Assembly: GCF_018135625.1 (NCBI RefSeq)
Contig: NZ_CP073078.1
Span: forward strand, 1,054,001-1,118,000
Direction of reading: 5' to 3'
Source: Phenylobacterium montanum
GTDB lineage: Bacteria; Pseudomonadota; Alphaproteobacteria; Caulobacterales; Caulobacteraceae
DNA length: 64,000 nt
The notes under the pieces were generated by a model. The model worked only from the letters and a program-made list of their open reading frames with translations. It made no database searches and was not told where the DNA came from. Within the stretch, counting starts at the first letter, position 1. Every line of letters begins with the position of its first letter. Made by a program: the position numbers and the translations under genes. This document shows positions 1-7,635 of this stretch, in pieces.

Positions 1-17
1 CGGCCGTTTCTCCCCGG

Positions 18-728
18 TCACCCGTCGTCCCATCCGGCCGCCCAGCGCGCCTTGCGGCGGGCTTCGGCGGCGTAGGGGGAGCCGCGGGCGCGGGTCTCGG
101 CTTCCCGGCCGGCCCAGGCCTCGTCGCGCCACAGGCCCCAGTCGGGCCGGAGGCCGAGATCGGCGCAGATGCGGGCGATGGTCTCGCTGACCGGCCGGTC
201 GGCGAAGTCCGCCTCGGTCGGCTCGTTCAGCCGCTCGGCCAGGGCGTCCAGCAGCGGCTCGATATCGCACGCCTCCGCCTCGGTCTCGATCAGGGTCTCG
301 ATCGCCTTGCGCGCCGCCGCCTGGTTGTTCACGGCGATGATGTTGCGCCCGACCCGTTCGGTCAGGGCCCGGTCCTCGGCCCGCGCGCGCCTGGCCGCCT
401 CGGCCTCGCGCCGCGCCTCGACCTCAGGGCCCGACGCCCTCTCCGCCGGCCCCTCGGCCAGCCGCGCCTCCAGCGCCAGGGTCAGGCGCACGGCCCGGGC
501 GATGCGCGAGAAGGCTAGCCCGGGATCGCCCGCCGCCGCCGGCCCGGCCTCACCGGCCTCCGCCGCCTCGGCCCGCGCCCGGGCCTCGCGCCCCAGCGCC
601 TCGGCCATCTCCATGCCGATCTCGGCCAGCCGCGCCAGCACCCGCCCATGCCGCAGCGCCCGCGCCTCGGCGGGGCTGAGGGCGGGGTCGGCGTCATCGA
701 AACCTGACTGCGGGACCGGAGCGTTCAT
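18..728 (-). CDS. Hypothetical cytoplasmic protein, Ala/Glu/Arg-rich
   Basis: A 236-residue protein with no signal peptide or membrane segment. Residues about 20-130 are rich in Ala, Glu and Arg and predicted helical, possibly coiled coil. The C-terminal part, about 130-236, is more varied and has an NIIAVNNQAAARKAIETL stretch that looks folded. I do not recognise a named family, although proteins of this composition are common in Caulobacterales. It reads away from the membrane-protein gene at 917, so the two share a divergent intergenic region. The ATG start is at 728. Function unknown. Confidence 0.6.
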   Translation of the reverse strand: MNAPVPQSGFDDADPALSPAEARALRHGRVLARLAEIGMEMAEALGREARARAEAAEAGEAGPAAAGDPGLAFSRIARAVRLTLALEARLAEGPAERASGPEVEARREAEAARRARAEDRALTERVGRNIIAVNNQAAARKAIETLIETEAEACDIEPLLDALAERLNEPTEADFADRPVSETIARICADLGLRPDWGLWRDEAWAGREAETRARGSPYAAEARRKARWAAGWDDG

Positions 729-916
729 GCGCGCCAGCGCACCAGAGATTCAAGGCGCGGTCAAGAAAATGTTGCTGTTTTGTTCTTAAACCGATTTGAG
801 GCCGCCGAAGACTTGACGCTACGGCCAAGCCGGCCTGAGATGCACGCGGGCGTAAGGGCCGGGCGCAGACCACCTCAAGGGTTGCGCGCCGTCGGTTCGG
901 GATTGGGGGACAGTTC

Positions 917-1723
917 ATGACCATGGCGGCCAGCGTCGGCGCGCGCTCGGGCGGCGACATGGGAGATGTGGTCCGCAGGGCCGTGGCGCTGGTGCGCCGC
1001 CATCCCCTCGCCTTCCTCGGCGGGGGCGCGCTGCTGGTCGGCCTGCCGCGCGTCGCACAACAGGCCTTCGTGCTTCACCTTTCCAAGCTCGCACCCGGCA
1101 TCTTCGTCCGGCCGGACAGCAGCCATGTCGTGCTCAGCGTCCTGCTGCTCGCGGCTCCGTTCGCGGTCACCCTTGCGCTCACGGCGCTCTACAGTGCGTG
1201 GATGTGCCGGTTGGCTCTGGCCAGCGCTGCGGGTGGGCCGGCCACGCCCGCCTCGAGCCTGGTCGAGTGTAGCCGCCGCGCCGGCCCGATCATTCTGGCG
1301 GGCCTCGCCGTCGCGATCCTGACCCTGCTGGGCGCTGTTGTTCTGATCGTGCCCGGCGTGTTCTTCAGCCTGGCGAGCTTCCTCACGATTCCAGCCCTGA
1401 CGATGGAGGAGTTGAGGCCGTTCGACGCCATCCGGCGCAGTTTCGACATCACCCAGGGCCGCCGCGGAACCATCTTCCTGCTCAGCGCCGCGATCGTGAT
1501 CGCCGAGCTCGTCGCCACCATCCTGGCCGAGCTCGCGTTGGTCGCCAGCGGTCACTGGAACTTCGGCAACGCCGCCATTGCGCCCCTGTTCGCCTACGCC
1601 CTCAATCCGCTGATCATCGCCATCAGCCAGATCGCCTTCGCAGCCGTGGCCGTCGCCCTCTATGACGCTCGGACCAGCGGCGCCTACCGTCCGGCGACGG
1701 CCATCGCCGACGTGTTTTCGTAG
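917..1723 (+). CDS. Multi-pass inner-membrane protein, family member 1
   Basis: This 268-residue hydrophobic protein has about five or six membrane segments (around residues 33-50, 75-95, 120-150, 185-210 and 225-245). A strong GGGGGA ribosome site sits just before the ATG. It is clearly related to the protein at 3459-4265. Shared features are an RPF/RPL-x-AIRRSFD-x-T-x-GRR motif in the middle, a similar arrangement of membrane segments, and the C-terminal ending PAT-x-IA(D/E)VFS. The GTG-started gene at 1757 follows after 33 bases and is probably co-transcribed. The family resembles general membrane proteins of the YciC/glycerophosphodiesterase-membrane-domain kind, but no catalytic motif is visible, so the role is unknown. 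Confidence 0.75.
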   Translation: MTMAASVGARSGGDMGDVVRRAVALVRRHPLAFLGGGALLVGLPRVAQQAFVLHLSKLAPGIFVRPDSSHVVLSVLLLAAPFAVTLALTALYSAWMCRLALASAAGGPATPASSLVECSRRAGPIILAGLAVAILTLLGAVVLIVPGVFFSLASFLTIPALTMEELRPFDAIRRSFDITQGRRGTIFLLSAAIVIAELVATILAELALVASGHWNFGNAAIAPLFAYALNPLIIAISQIAFAAVAVALYDARTSGAYRPATAIADVFS

Positions 1724-1756
1724 GGCGGGAATGGGCTTGCAGGAGCGAGGATCGCG

Positions 1757-2587
1757 GTGACTTCAGCATGGACGCCAGGCCCGGCGCCACGCGCCCGTTT
1801 CGGCCAGGTGTTCGCTCGCGCAGTCATGGTGCTTGGAACCGCCTGGCCCGCTCTGGCGGGGCTCACCGTGCTGCTGGCCCTTGCGCCCAGCCTCGCGGTC
1901 GCCGCCTTCCTGGCTCCAGCCTTGGCCCGCACGACGCCCGCCTGGGCCGATATCGTCGTGCGAGAGCTGATCTGGCGCGTCACCCACGCCCTGTTCGCCG
2001 CGGCGGTGAGCGGCGTCGCCCTCAGCCGTCTTGCGTTCGAGCCGCGACTGGATCCGGGGGGCATCCTCCGCTCCACGCTGAAGGCGTTCCCGATCGCCAT
2101 CGCCTTTGGCCTCGCCCAGCACTGGGTTTCGCTGGCGGACGCCTGGCTGAAGGGACCCGTCGCCGTCCCCAGCGACCGCGCCACGCTGCTGGCCGTCGTC
2201 ACGGTCGCCGGCTTCATCACCACCACGGCCCTGATGGCCTGGTTTGCCCTCGCCGTCCCCGCGGCGGTCGCAAACAGAGGCGGCCCAGGCCGCGCGGTCG
2301 CGGCGAGCCTGGCGGCCGTTCGTGGTTTCCGCTGGCCGATCCTCGGCGCCTACCTGTTCGTGCGCCTCGCCGAAACCCAGGCCACCGTCTTCATGCACCT
2401 GACTCTGCTGTCGCTGTTCCACCCGGCCAGCGGCACGCCCCTCGCCTACCTCAAGGCCTCGCTCGCCGTCTTACCCAGCCGGGTGATCGACCTCGCCTGG
2501 ATCGTGTTCATCGCGGCGGCCTATTACAGTCAGGCGGAACTGCAGGGGCGCGCCCAGCCGCAGGGGATCGCCGAGGTGTTCGATTGA
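1757..2587 (+). CDS. Multi-pass inner-membrane protein, family member 2
   Basis: A 276-residue membrane protein starting with GTG at 1757, supported by the purine-rich AGGAGCGAGGA just upstream. It has about six hydrophobic segments separated by short loops. It is more diverged than members 1 and 3, but keeps the same size and topology and ends in GIAEVFD, matching their IA(D/E)VFS ending. It follows member 1 by 33 bases, so the two form a probable operon. No enzymatic motif is visible. The relationship to the other two is inferred from length, topology and the shared C-terminus. Confidence 0.7.
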   Translation: MTSAWTPGPAPRARFGQVFARAVMVLGTAWPALAGLTVLLALAPSLAVAAFLAPALARTTPAWADIVVRELIWRVTHALFAAAVSGVALSRLAFEPRLDPGGILRSTLKAFPIAIAFGLAQHWVSLADAWLKGPVAVPSDRATLLAVVTVAGFITTTALMAWFALAVPAAVANRGGPGRAVAASLAAVRGFRWPILGAYLFVRLAETQATVFMHLTLLSLFHPASGTPLAYLKASLAVLPSRVIDLAWIVFIAAAYYSQAELQGRAQPQGIAEVFD

Positions 2588-2720
2588 GTCCCGGCCCCGA
2601 GCCTGTGACACGCGGCACAAACACATCATAACATCGCCGAAACAAACTTGACCGTAGAGGCGACGCAGACCACACGCCGCCCCCGGCAGCCTTGGGTTGC
2701 CTTTTCAAATGGGGGACTTT

Positions 2721-3251
2721 GTGAAAGTTGTTGTCTTCGCCGCCGCGGCCATTGCGGCTTCCATCGCCACCGCCGCGCAGGCCGCCGATACCCACACCAC
2801 GCTGGAGGTCGGCTACACCCGTTCCGACTTCAGCAACACCAGCCCGAACTTCGGCCTGAACACGGTCGACGTGCGCGGCGGCTATCAGATGACCAAGCAC
2901 TGGGGCGCGGAAATGGAAGGCGCCTTCGGCGTCGGCTCCACCGACGTGTCGGTCGGCGGCGTCAATGTCAGCGTCAAGCAGGACTGGGAAGTCGGCCTCT
3001 ATGGCGTGGGCTACCTGCCGCTGCCGCACAACTTCGACCTGATCGGCCGGGTCGGCTATTCGCGCACCCAGATCACGGCCAGCGCCGGCGGCTTCTCGGA
3101 CAAGGGCCAGGACAACGGCGCCGCGGCCGGGGTCGGCCTGCGCCAGTTCCCGGGCGGCGGCGCCAACGGCTGGCGGGTCGACTACACCCACCACTTCTAC
3201 GGTTCGGACAACCTCGACACCTTCAGCGTCGGCTACGTGCGCCGGTTCTGA
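2721..3251 (+). CDS. Outer-membrane beta-barrel protein (porin-like)
   Basis: A secreted protein of about 176 residues. Its signal peptide runs to the AQA/ADT junction about 21 residues in. The mature part is built of alternating polar/hydrophobic strands, such as TLEVGYTRSDF, VDVRGGYQMTKHWGAEMEGAF and WEVGLYGVGYLP, and ends in a typical barrel terminus, VGYVRRF, with a final Phe. This fits the small OmpA-like eight-stranded barrel family. I place the start at GTG 2721, because GGGGGAC lies at the right distance and the signal peptide begins there; ATG 2709 and TTG 2697 are in-frame alternatives. It sits between members 2 and 3 of the membrane-protein family. Ligand or function unknown. Confidence 0.75.
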   Translation: MKVVVFAAAAIAASIATAAQAADTHTTLEVGYTRSDFSNTSPNFGLNTVDVRGGYQMTKHWGAEMEGAFGVGSTDVSVGGVNVSVKQDWEVGLYGVGYLPLPHNFDLIGRVGYSRTQITASAGGFSDKGQDNGAAAGVGLRQFPGGGANGWRVDYTHHFYGSDNLDTFSVGYVRRF

Positions 3252-3262
3252 TCCGAACAGGG

Positions 3263-3292
3263 CCTGGCGGCGCCTCGACCAGCGTCGCCAGG
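3263..3292 (+). terminator. Possible hairpin terminator after the barrel gene
   Basis: A 7-base inverted repeat (CCTGGCG/CGCCAGG) with a 16-base loop begins 12 bases after the barrel gene stop codon. No T-run follows, so intrinsic termination is uncertain. Confidence 0.3.
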
Positions 3293-3339
3293 TTATGGGC
3301 TACCGGGGGCACGGCCTACCTCAATTACGCGATGTCACC

Positions 3340-3353
3340 GTCACCGTAATTCC
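3340..3353. repeat. Short repeat copy 1, GTCACCGTAATTCC
   Basis: The 14-base string GTCACCGTAATTCC occurs here and again at 4428-4441 in the same orientation. The two copies bracket the membrane-protein gene at 3459-4265. The string is part of a dispersed motif that I associate with REP-linked tyrosine transposases in proteobacteria (recalled, not searched). Confidence 0.5.
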
Positions 3354-3458
3354 GTAATCTTATTCGTTGCCCTTAAAGCCAAGCTTGCCTCTATAGGCAC
3401 AAGGACGGGCTGGTTCCGTCGCGAAGCTTGGGGCGGGTTTCGAGGGCTGGGATTTCGC

Positions 3459-4265
3459 ATGGTGGCTGCGGCCATTGATTCACCTCGCGTCGAGTTCGGA
3501 GCCGGCCAATCTATGGGCCGCGCCATCGCGCTCGTGAGAAGCCGTCCCGCAAGTTTCCTGGTCGGGGCGCTGCTTTTGGCAGGATCCGCCCAGGCGGCTG
3601 AGAACGCCTTCCATGTCTACCGCGACACTTTTCTGACGCTGTTGCTACAGCGGCCGGTGAAACTGGGTACGTTCAACGGAATGGCGGCCGACTTTGTCGA
3701 CGACATTGCGCCGGCGGTGGTCAATACCTTCTACTTCGCCTGGATCAGCCGCCTTTGCCTTGCGACGGGTTCGGCTGGCGCCGCTGCTACGCCGGGGGCA
3801 AGCTTGGCCGACTGCGGCCGGCGCTTCTGGCCGATCGCGGCGTTGTCTGTCGTCATGTACGTCCTGACGCAGCTAGGCATGCTGCTTGTGCTGGCGCCCG
3901 GCCTGTTCTTCATGATGGCCAGCTACGTCGCTGTACAGGCGTTCGTTGTGGAGCGGTTGCGCCCACTCGTCGCCATCCGACGCAGCTTCGACCTGACCAA
4001 AGGTCGGCGATGGAACCTGTTTGGCCTGACGCTCGCCATCAGCATAGCTGCGCTCATAGCCATGACCATCTTGAAAATGGCCCTGGTGCCAAAGGGCGTG
4101 AAGCTCAACACCCTGGCCGCGCCGCCGCTGTTCACCTATTTCGTCAGCCCGATGATCGCCTCGGCGAACCAAGTCATATTCGCTGCGCTCTCAACGGCGA
4201 TCTACGAGCAGCTTACCGGGACCTCGCGCCAGCCGGCGACGGTCATCGCCGAGGTTTTCTCCTAG
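3459..4265 (+). CDS. Multi-pass inner-membrane protein, family member 3
   Basis: A 268-residue membrane protein, exactly the same length as member 1 and similar along its whole length. Shared landmarks are the N-terminal RAIALVRSRPASFLVGALLL region, the RLRPLVAIRRSFDLTKGRR motif after the third hydrophobic segment, and the ending PATVIAEVFS. It has about five or six membrane segments and no visible catalytic residues. It lies between two direct copies of a 14-base repeat, and its codon use looks less GC-biased than that of member 1. Both points fit duplication or insertion as a cassette, but neither proves it. Function unknown. Confidence 0.75.
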   Translation: MVAAAIDSPRVEFGAGQSMGRAIALVRSRPASFLVGALLLAGSAQAAENAFHVYRDTFLTLLLQRPVKLGTFNGMAADFVDDIAPAVVNTFYFAWISRLCLATGSAGAAATPGASLADCGRRFWPIAALSVVMYVLTQLGMLLVLAPGLFFMMASYVAVQAFVVERLRPLVAIRRSFDLTKGRRWNLFGLTLAISIAALIAMTILKMALVPKGVKLNTLAAPPLFTYFVSPMIASANQVIFAALSTAIYEQLTGTSRQPATVIAEVFS

Positions 4266-4420
4266 ACTCCAAGCCCTTGGCGCGATCGAAGCTACAGCCT
4301 GGAGCTGGGACACTGGTCGGCCTGCAGGGCCAACCGCCCAGCGGCGGCGCTTGCGCGCCGCCCTTGAGGCGAGCTCAGGGCGTGGCAGGATAGTGATCAA
4401 AGGGCTGGGCGAGCAATTTT

Positions 4421-4441
4421 GTAAACTGTCACCGTAATTCC
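4421..4441. repeat. REP/RAYT-type dispersed repeat, copy 2
   Basis: This 21-base sequence starts GTAAACTGTC and ends CCGTAATTCC. Its last 14 bases repeat those at 3340-3353. It ends at the stop codon of brnA. I recall this string flanking REP-associated tyrosine transposases in many proteobacterial genomes. No transposase gene is present here, so it is at most a remnant. Confidence 0.5.
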
Positions 4442-4722
4442 TAGCTGCCCACCGCACGGCGCAAAATGTCGTTGATCCGGCTCTGCCAACCAGGACCGGA
4501 GGCACGAAGGCTGTCAACTAGATCGCTATCCAGCCGAATGGTGACCTGGCGCTTTGGATGCTCCATCCGGGGGCGGCCGCGGCGGGTCAGCGTGCCCGTA
4601 GCAGGCCTCAGCACAGCCTCGCCCTCCTTCAGGGCGGCGCGCGCGAAGACTTCGCCCGTCAGTTCCGGCGCGTCGTCAGGGTCCACCCAAGCGGACTTTA
4701 AATCTTTTACGTTCCTTGGCAT
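4441..4722 (-). CDS. brnA: BrnA-family antitoxin
   Basis: A 93-residue protein matching the BrnA antitoxin pattern. The N-terminal half is variable, and the C-terminal half is a ribbon-helix-helix-like DNA-binding segment, KRQVTIRLDSDLVDSLRASG followed by GWQSRINDILRRAV. BrnA neutralises the BrnT ribonuclease and represses the shared promoter. The gene lies downstream of brnT and overlaps it by 47 bases, the usual toxin-first order of this system. The stop codon abuts a dispersed repeat at 4421-4441. Confidence 0.88.
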   Translation of the reverse strand: MPRNVKDLKSAWVDPDDAPELTGEVFARAALKEGEAVLRPATGTLTRRGRPRMEHPKRQVTIRLDSDLVDSLRASGPGWQSRINDILRRAVGS

Positions 4723-4954
4723 TGCACTTTCTCATCGAAATGATGCGACGCGCTTCGCCCCTCGGGGTCCAGACGATGGCAACCATGGCGCGACCTAGCC
4801 GCCCGACGGTGATCCATCGCGTCTCCCCATAGTTCTGCCGATCATCTTCGATCTCGAAGTGAACACCAGCAAAGACTTTGGTCGCATCCTCGAAGTCGAG
4901 TCCTCTTTCCTTAAGCGTTACTGCCCGTTTGGCGGGATCGAACTCGATGCGCAT
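4676..4954 (-). CDS. brnT: BrnT-family ribonuclease toxin
   Basis: A 92-residue protein with BrnT landmarks: N-terminal IEFDPAKRAVTLKERGLDFEDA, then ITVGRLGRAMVAIVWTPRG and the ending RRIISMRKCNAKERKRF. BrnT has a RelE-like fold and acts as a ribonuclease that slows translation when unopposed by BrnA. It is the first gene of the pair and probably drives antitoxin translation through the 47-base overlap. A sigma70-like promoter at 5048-5076 and a small palindrome in the leader fit autoregulation. All usual parts of the pair are intact. Confidence 0.88.
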   Translation of the reverse strand: MRIEFDPAKRAVTLKERGLDFEDATKVFAGVHFEIEDDRQNYGETRWITVGRLGRAMVAIVWTPRGEARRIISMRKCNAKERKRFKVRLGGP

Positions 4955-4974
4955 GGAGCAGCACCCTTTCCTTA

Positions 4975-4991
4975 ATGATACGTTTGATCAT
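4975..4991 (-). promoter_or_regulatory. Small palindrome in the brnTA leader
   Basis: ATGAT and ATCAT arms with a 7-base spacer lie about 21 bases upstream of the brnT start. BrnA is known to repress its own operon, so this is a candidate operator, though short palindromes also occur by chance. Confidence 0.3.
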
Positions 4992-5047
4992 GGCGCTCTC
5001 CCTTTCCATTTTGAGGACAAGGCTGCCGTAGCGGCCTTCCTGATATT

Positions 5048-5076
5048 TTTGTAACGACATTTATTCTATGGGTCAA
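5048..5076 (-). promoter_or_regulatory. Candidate sigma70 promoter of brnTA
   Basis: On the minus strand TTGACC (5076-5071), a 17-base spacer and TACAAA (5053-5048) form a reasonable -35/-10 pair. Transcription would start near 5041, about 87 bases before brnT. The region is AT-rich compared with its surroundings. Confidence 0.4.
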
Positions 5077-5124
5077 GATTTTTTGTGGCTACAGAAATCC
5101 GGGGAAATTCTGAAATTCGGGAAA

Positions 5125-5150
5125 TTCTGGGGACAGGAGCACAATTCCCC
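5125..5150. repeat. REP/RAYT-type dispersed repeat with GGGGAC-ATTCCCC arms
   Basis: A sequence starting TTCTGGGGACAGG and ending CACAATTCCCC, preceded by GAAATTC copies at about 5104-5126. GGGGA and TCCCC can pair as a short stem. It resembles a second motif that I associate with REP-linked transposases. It lies between brnTA and the end of uvrB. Confidence 0.4.
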
Positions 5151-5176
5151 AAAACCAACCACATCAAGCAACCCCC

Positions 5177-7444
5177 CTACCCCGGCCGCCACTTCCCGCC
5201 CTTCGGCTTGCCGCCCTTCCGGAACCGCTCCGCCGCCTCGGCCCTCGCCGCCGCGCGCATCTGCTTCGGCGCGCTCCGGTCCACCGCCTCGCCGCCCGGG
5301 GTCAGGATGTCGTTGGCGAATTCCAGGTCCATCAGTTTCAGGCGCTTGATCTCGTCGCGCAGGCGGGCGGCGGTTTCGAATTCCAGGTTGGCGGCGGCCT
5401 CGCGCATCTTGGCTTCCAGGTCCTTGAGCGTGGTCTGGAAGTTGCTCCCCAAGAACGGCTTGGCGTCCTCGGCCACCCCGGCCGGCACGGTGACCCGGTC
5501 GCGCTCGTAGGGGCTGGCGAGGATGTCCTTGATGTGGCTCTTCACGCTCTCGGGCGTGATGCCGTGCTCCATGTTATAGGCGTTCTGCTTCTCCCGCCGC
5601 CGGGCGGTCTCGGCCATGGCCCGCTCCATCGAGCCGGTGAGGTGGTCGGCATAGAGGATCACCTTGCCGTCGACGTTGCGGGCGGCGCGGCCGATGGTCT
5701 GGATCAGGCTGGTCTCCGAGCGCAGGAAGCCCTCCTTGTCGGCGTCCAGGATCGCCACCAGGCCGCATTCGGGGATGTCCAGGCCCTCGCGCAGCAGGTT
5801 GATGCCGACCAGGATGTCGAAGGCCCCCAGGCGCAGGTCGCGGATGATCTCGATCCGCTCCAGGGTGTCGACGTCGGAGTGCATGTAGCGCACGCGCAGG
5901 CCCTGCTCGTGCATGTACTCGGTCAGGTCCTCGGCCATCTTCTTGGTCAGCACGGTGACCAGGGTACGATAGCCGCGCCGGGCGGCGTCGCGGGCCTCGG
6001 CGATCACGTCGTCGACCTGGGATGCGCCGTCCTTGGCCACCGGGCGGATCTCCACCGGCGGGTCGATCAGGCCGGTGGGGCGGATCACCTGCTCGGCGAA
6101 GACGCCGCCGGCGCGCTCCATCTCCCAGGGGCCGGGGGTGGCGGAGACGAACACGCTGTCCGGCCGCATCGCGTCCCACTCCTCGAACTTCAGCGGGCGG
6201 TTGTCCATGCAGCTGGGCAGGCGGAAGCCGTATTCGGCCAGGGTGAACTTGCGGCGATAGTCGCCGCGGTACATGGCCCCGATCTGCGGCGTGGTCTGGT
6301 GGCTCTCGTCGACGAACAACAGGGCGTTGTCGGGGATGTATTCGAAGAAGGTCGGCGGCGGCTCGCCCGGGCGGCGGCCGGTGAGGTAGCGGCTGTAGTT
6401 CTCGATGCCGGCGCAGGAGCCGGTGGTCTCGATCATCTCCAGGTCGAACTGGGTGCGCTGCTCCAGCCGCTGGGCTTCCAAGAGCTTGCCGTTGGCGATC
6501 AGCCAGTCCAGGCGCTGCTTCAGCTCCTCGCGGATCGCCTTGGTCGCCTGGTTCAGGGTCGGGCGCGGCGTGACGTAGTGGCTGTTCGCATAGATCTTGA
6601 CCGCCGGCAGGTCGGCGGTCTTGCGGCCGGTCAGGGGGTCGAACTCCATGATCGCCTCGACCTCGTCGCCGAACATGGAGACGCGCCAGGCGCGGTCCTC
6701 GTAGTGGGCGGGGAAGATCTCGATCACGTCGCCGCGGCGGCGGAACGTGCCGCGCTCGAAGGCGGCGTCGTTGCGCTTGTACTGCTGGGCCACCAGGTCG
6801 GCCAGCAACTGGCGCTCATTGACCTTCTGCCCCACCTCCAGGGTGAAGGTCATGGCGGTGTAGGTCTCCACCGAGCCGATGCCGTATATGCACGAGACCG
6901 AGGCGACCACGATCACGTCGTCCCGCTCCAGGATCGCCCGCGTCGCCGAGTGGCGCATGCGGTCGATCTGCTCGTTGATCGAGCTGTCCTTCTCTATGTA
7001 GGTGTCGGTGCGCGGGACGTAGGCTTCCGGCTGGTAGTAGTCGTAATAGCTGACGAAATACTCGACCGCGTTGTCGGGAAAGAACGACTTGAACTCGGAA
7101 TAGAGCTGGGCGGCCAGGGTCTTGTTGGGGGCCAGGATCAGGGCCGGGCGCTGGGTGGCCTCGATGATCTTGGCCATGGTGAAGGTCTTGCCCGAACCGG
7201 TGACGCCCAGCAGCACCTGGTCGCGCTCGCGTCCCTCCAGCCCGGCGACGAGCTCGGCGATGGCGGTCGGCTGGTCCCCGGCCGGCTCATAGTCCGACTG
7301 CACCCGGAACCGCCGCCCCCCCTCCGACTTCTCCGGCCGCGCCGGCCGGTGCGGCGTCCACAGCGCGGGCGCGAGGTCCGGAGCGTCATGCATGAACCGG
7401 GCGGAAACCTCGCCCACGCCGGGATTTTGGATGTCGCTGGGCAT
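5177..7444 (-). CDS. uvrB: UvrABC excinuclease subunit B
   Basis: UvrB receives damaged DNA from UvrA, verifies the lesion with its helicase-like motor and recruits UvrC for dual incision in nucleotide excision repair. The protein has 755 residues. Walker A GVTGSGKT is at 80-87, the beta-hairpin region [12 protein letters not shown] follows, helicase motifs include FVDESH and QTIGRAARN, and the UVR motif ([20 protein letters not shown]) is near the C-terminus. Compared with E. coli UvrB it carries about 40 extra N-terminal residues before the [17 protein letters not shown] start of the conserved core, and a basic, Gly/Lys-rich tail. M18 is a shorter possible start. No clear SOS (GTTC-N7-GTTC) box is visible upstream. 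Confidence 0.97.
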   Translation of the reverse strand: MPSDIQNPGVGEVSARFMHDAPDLAPALWTPHRPARPEKSEGGRRFRVQSDYEPAGDQPTAIAELVAGLEGRERDQVLLGVTGSGKTFTMAKIIEATQRPALILAPNKTLAAQLYSEFKSFFPDNAVEYFVSYYDYYQPEAYVPRTDTYIEKDSSINEQIDRMRHSATRAILERDDVIVVASVSCIYGIGSVETYTAMTFTLEVGQKVNERQLLADLVAQQYKRNDAAFERGTFRRRGDVIEIFPAHYEDRAWRVSMFGDEVEAIMEFDPLTGRKTADLPAVKIYANSHYVTPRPTLNQATKAIREELKQRLDWLIANGKLLEAQRLEQRTQFDLEMIETTGSCAGIENYSRYLTGRRPGEPPPTFFEYIPDNALLFVDESHQTTPQIGAMYRGDYRRKFTLAEYGFRLPSCMDNRPLKFEEWDAMRPDSVFVSATPGPWEMERAGGVFAEQVIRPTGLIDPPVEIRPVAKDGASQVDDVIAEARDAARRGYRTLVTVLTKKMAEDLTEYMHEQGLRVRYMHSDVDTLERIEIIRDLRLGAFDILVGINLLREGLDIPECGLVAILDADKEGFLRSETSLIQTIGRAARNVDGKVILYADHLTGSMERAMAETARRREKQNAYNMEHGITPESVKSHIKDILASPYERDRVTVPAGVAEDAKPFLGSNFQTTLKDLEAKMREAAANLEFETAARLRDEIKRLKLMDLEFANDILTPGGEAVDRSAPKQMRAAARAEAAERFRKGGKPKGGKWRPG

Positions 7445-7484
7445 GGGAGGAAGTTAGGCGCCCAGCCGCGCCCTGGCTAGTGGG

Positions 7485-7510
7485 CCTGCTGACAGGGTTG
7501 TGTCAGCAGG
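7485..7510. repeat. Perfect short hairpin next to the long nested repeat
   Basis: CCTGCTGAC and GTCAGCAGG form a perfect 9-base stem with an 8-base loop. It lies in the uvrB leader region just before the larger nested inverted repeat and may belong to the same element. Confidence 0.55.
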
Positions 7511-7524
7511 ATGGCGGGAGGAGT

Positions 7525-7632
7525 GCGTGGTTCGAGACGCGCCCCCGAGGGTCGCTCTCACCATGACGAATTTCGCATACTCAAGACCACGTCATGGTGA
7601 GGAGGGCGCGAAGCGACCGTCTCGAACCACGC
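7525..7632. repeat. 108-base nested inverted repeat (dispersed hairpin element)
   Basis: Outer arms GCGTGGTTCGAGACG (7525-7539) and CGTCTCGAACCACGC (7618-7632) are a perfect 15-base match. Inside them GGTCGCT/AGCGACC pair, and CTCACCATGACG (7557-7568) pairs perfectly with CGTCATGGTGAG (7590-7601). The whole can fold into one long stem. It lies between uvrB and the hydrolase gene that ends at 7636. Alphaproteobacterial genomes carry many elements with this CTCACCATGACG core, as I recall; copy number here needs a genome search. Confidence 0.75.
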
Positions 7633-7635
7633 CCC

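Noticed and set aside
5534-7480. Long open frame of about 648 codons on the plus strand opposite uvrB
   Set aside because: It is antisense to uvrB, has no family motif, and its long open reading follows from the high GC content.
7445-7530. SOS (LexA) box upstream of uvrB
   Set aside because: No GTTC-N7-GTTC is present in the interval.
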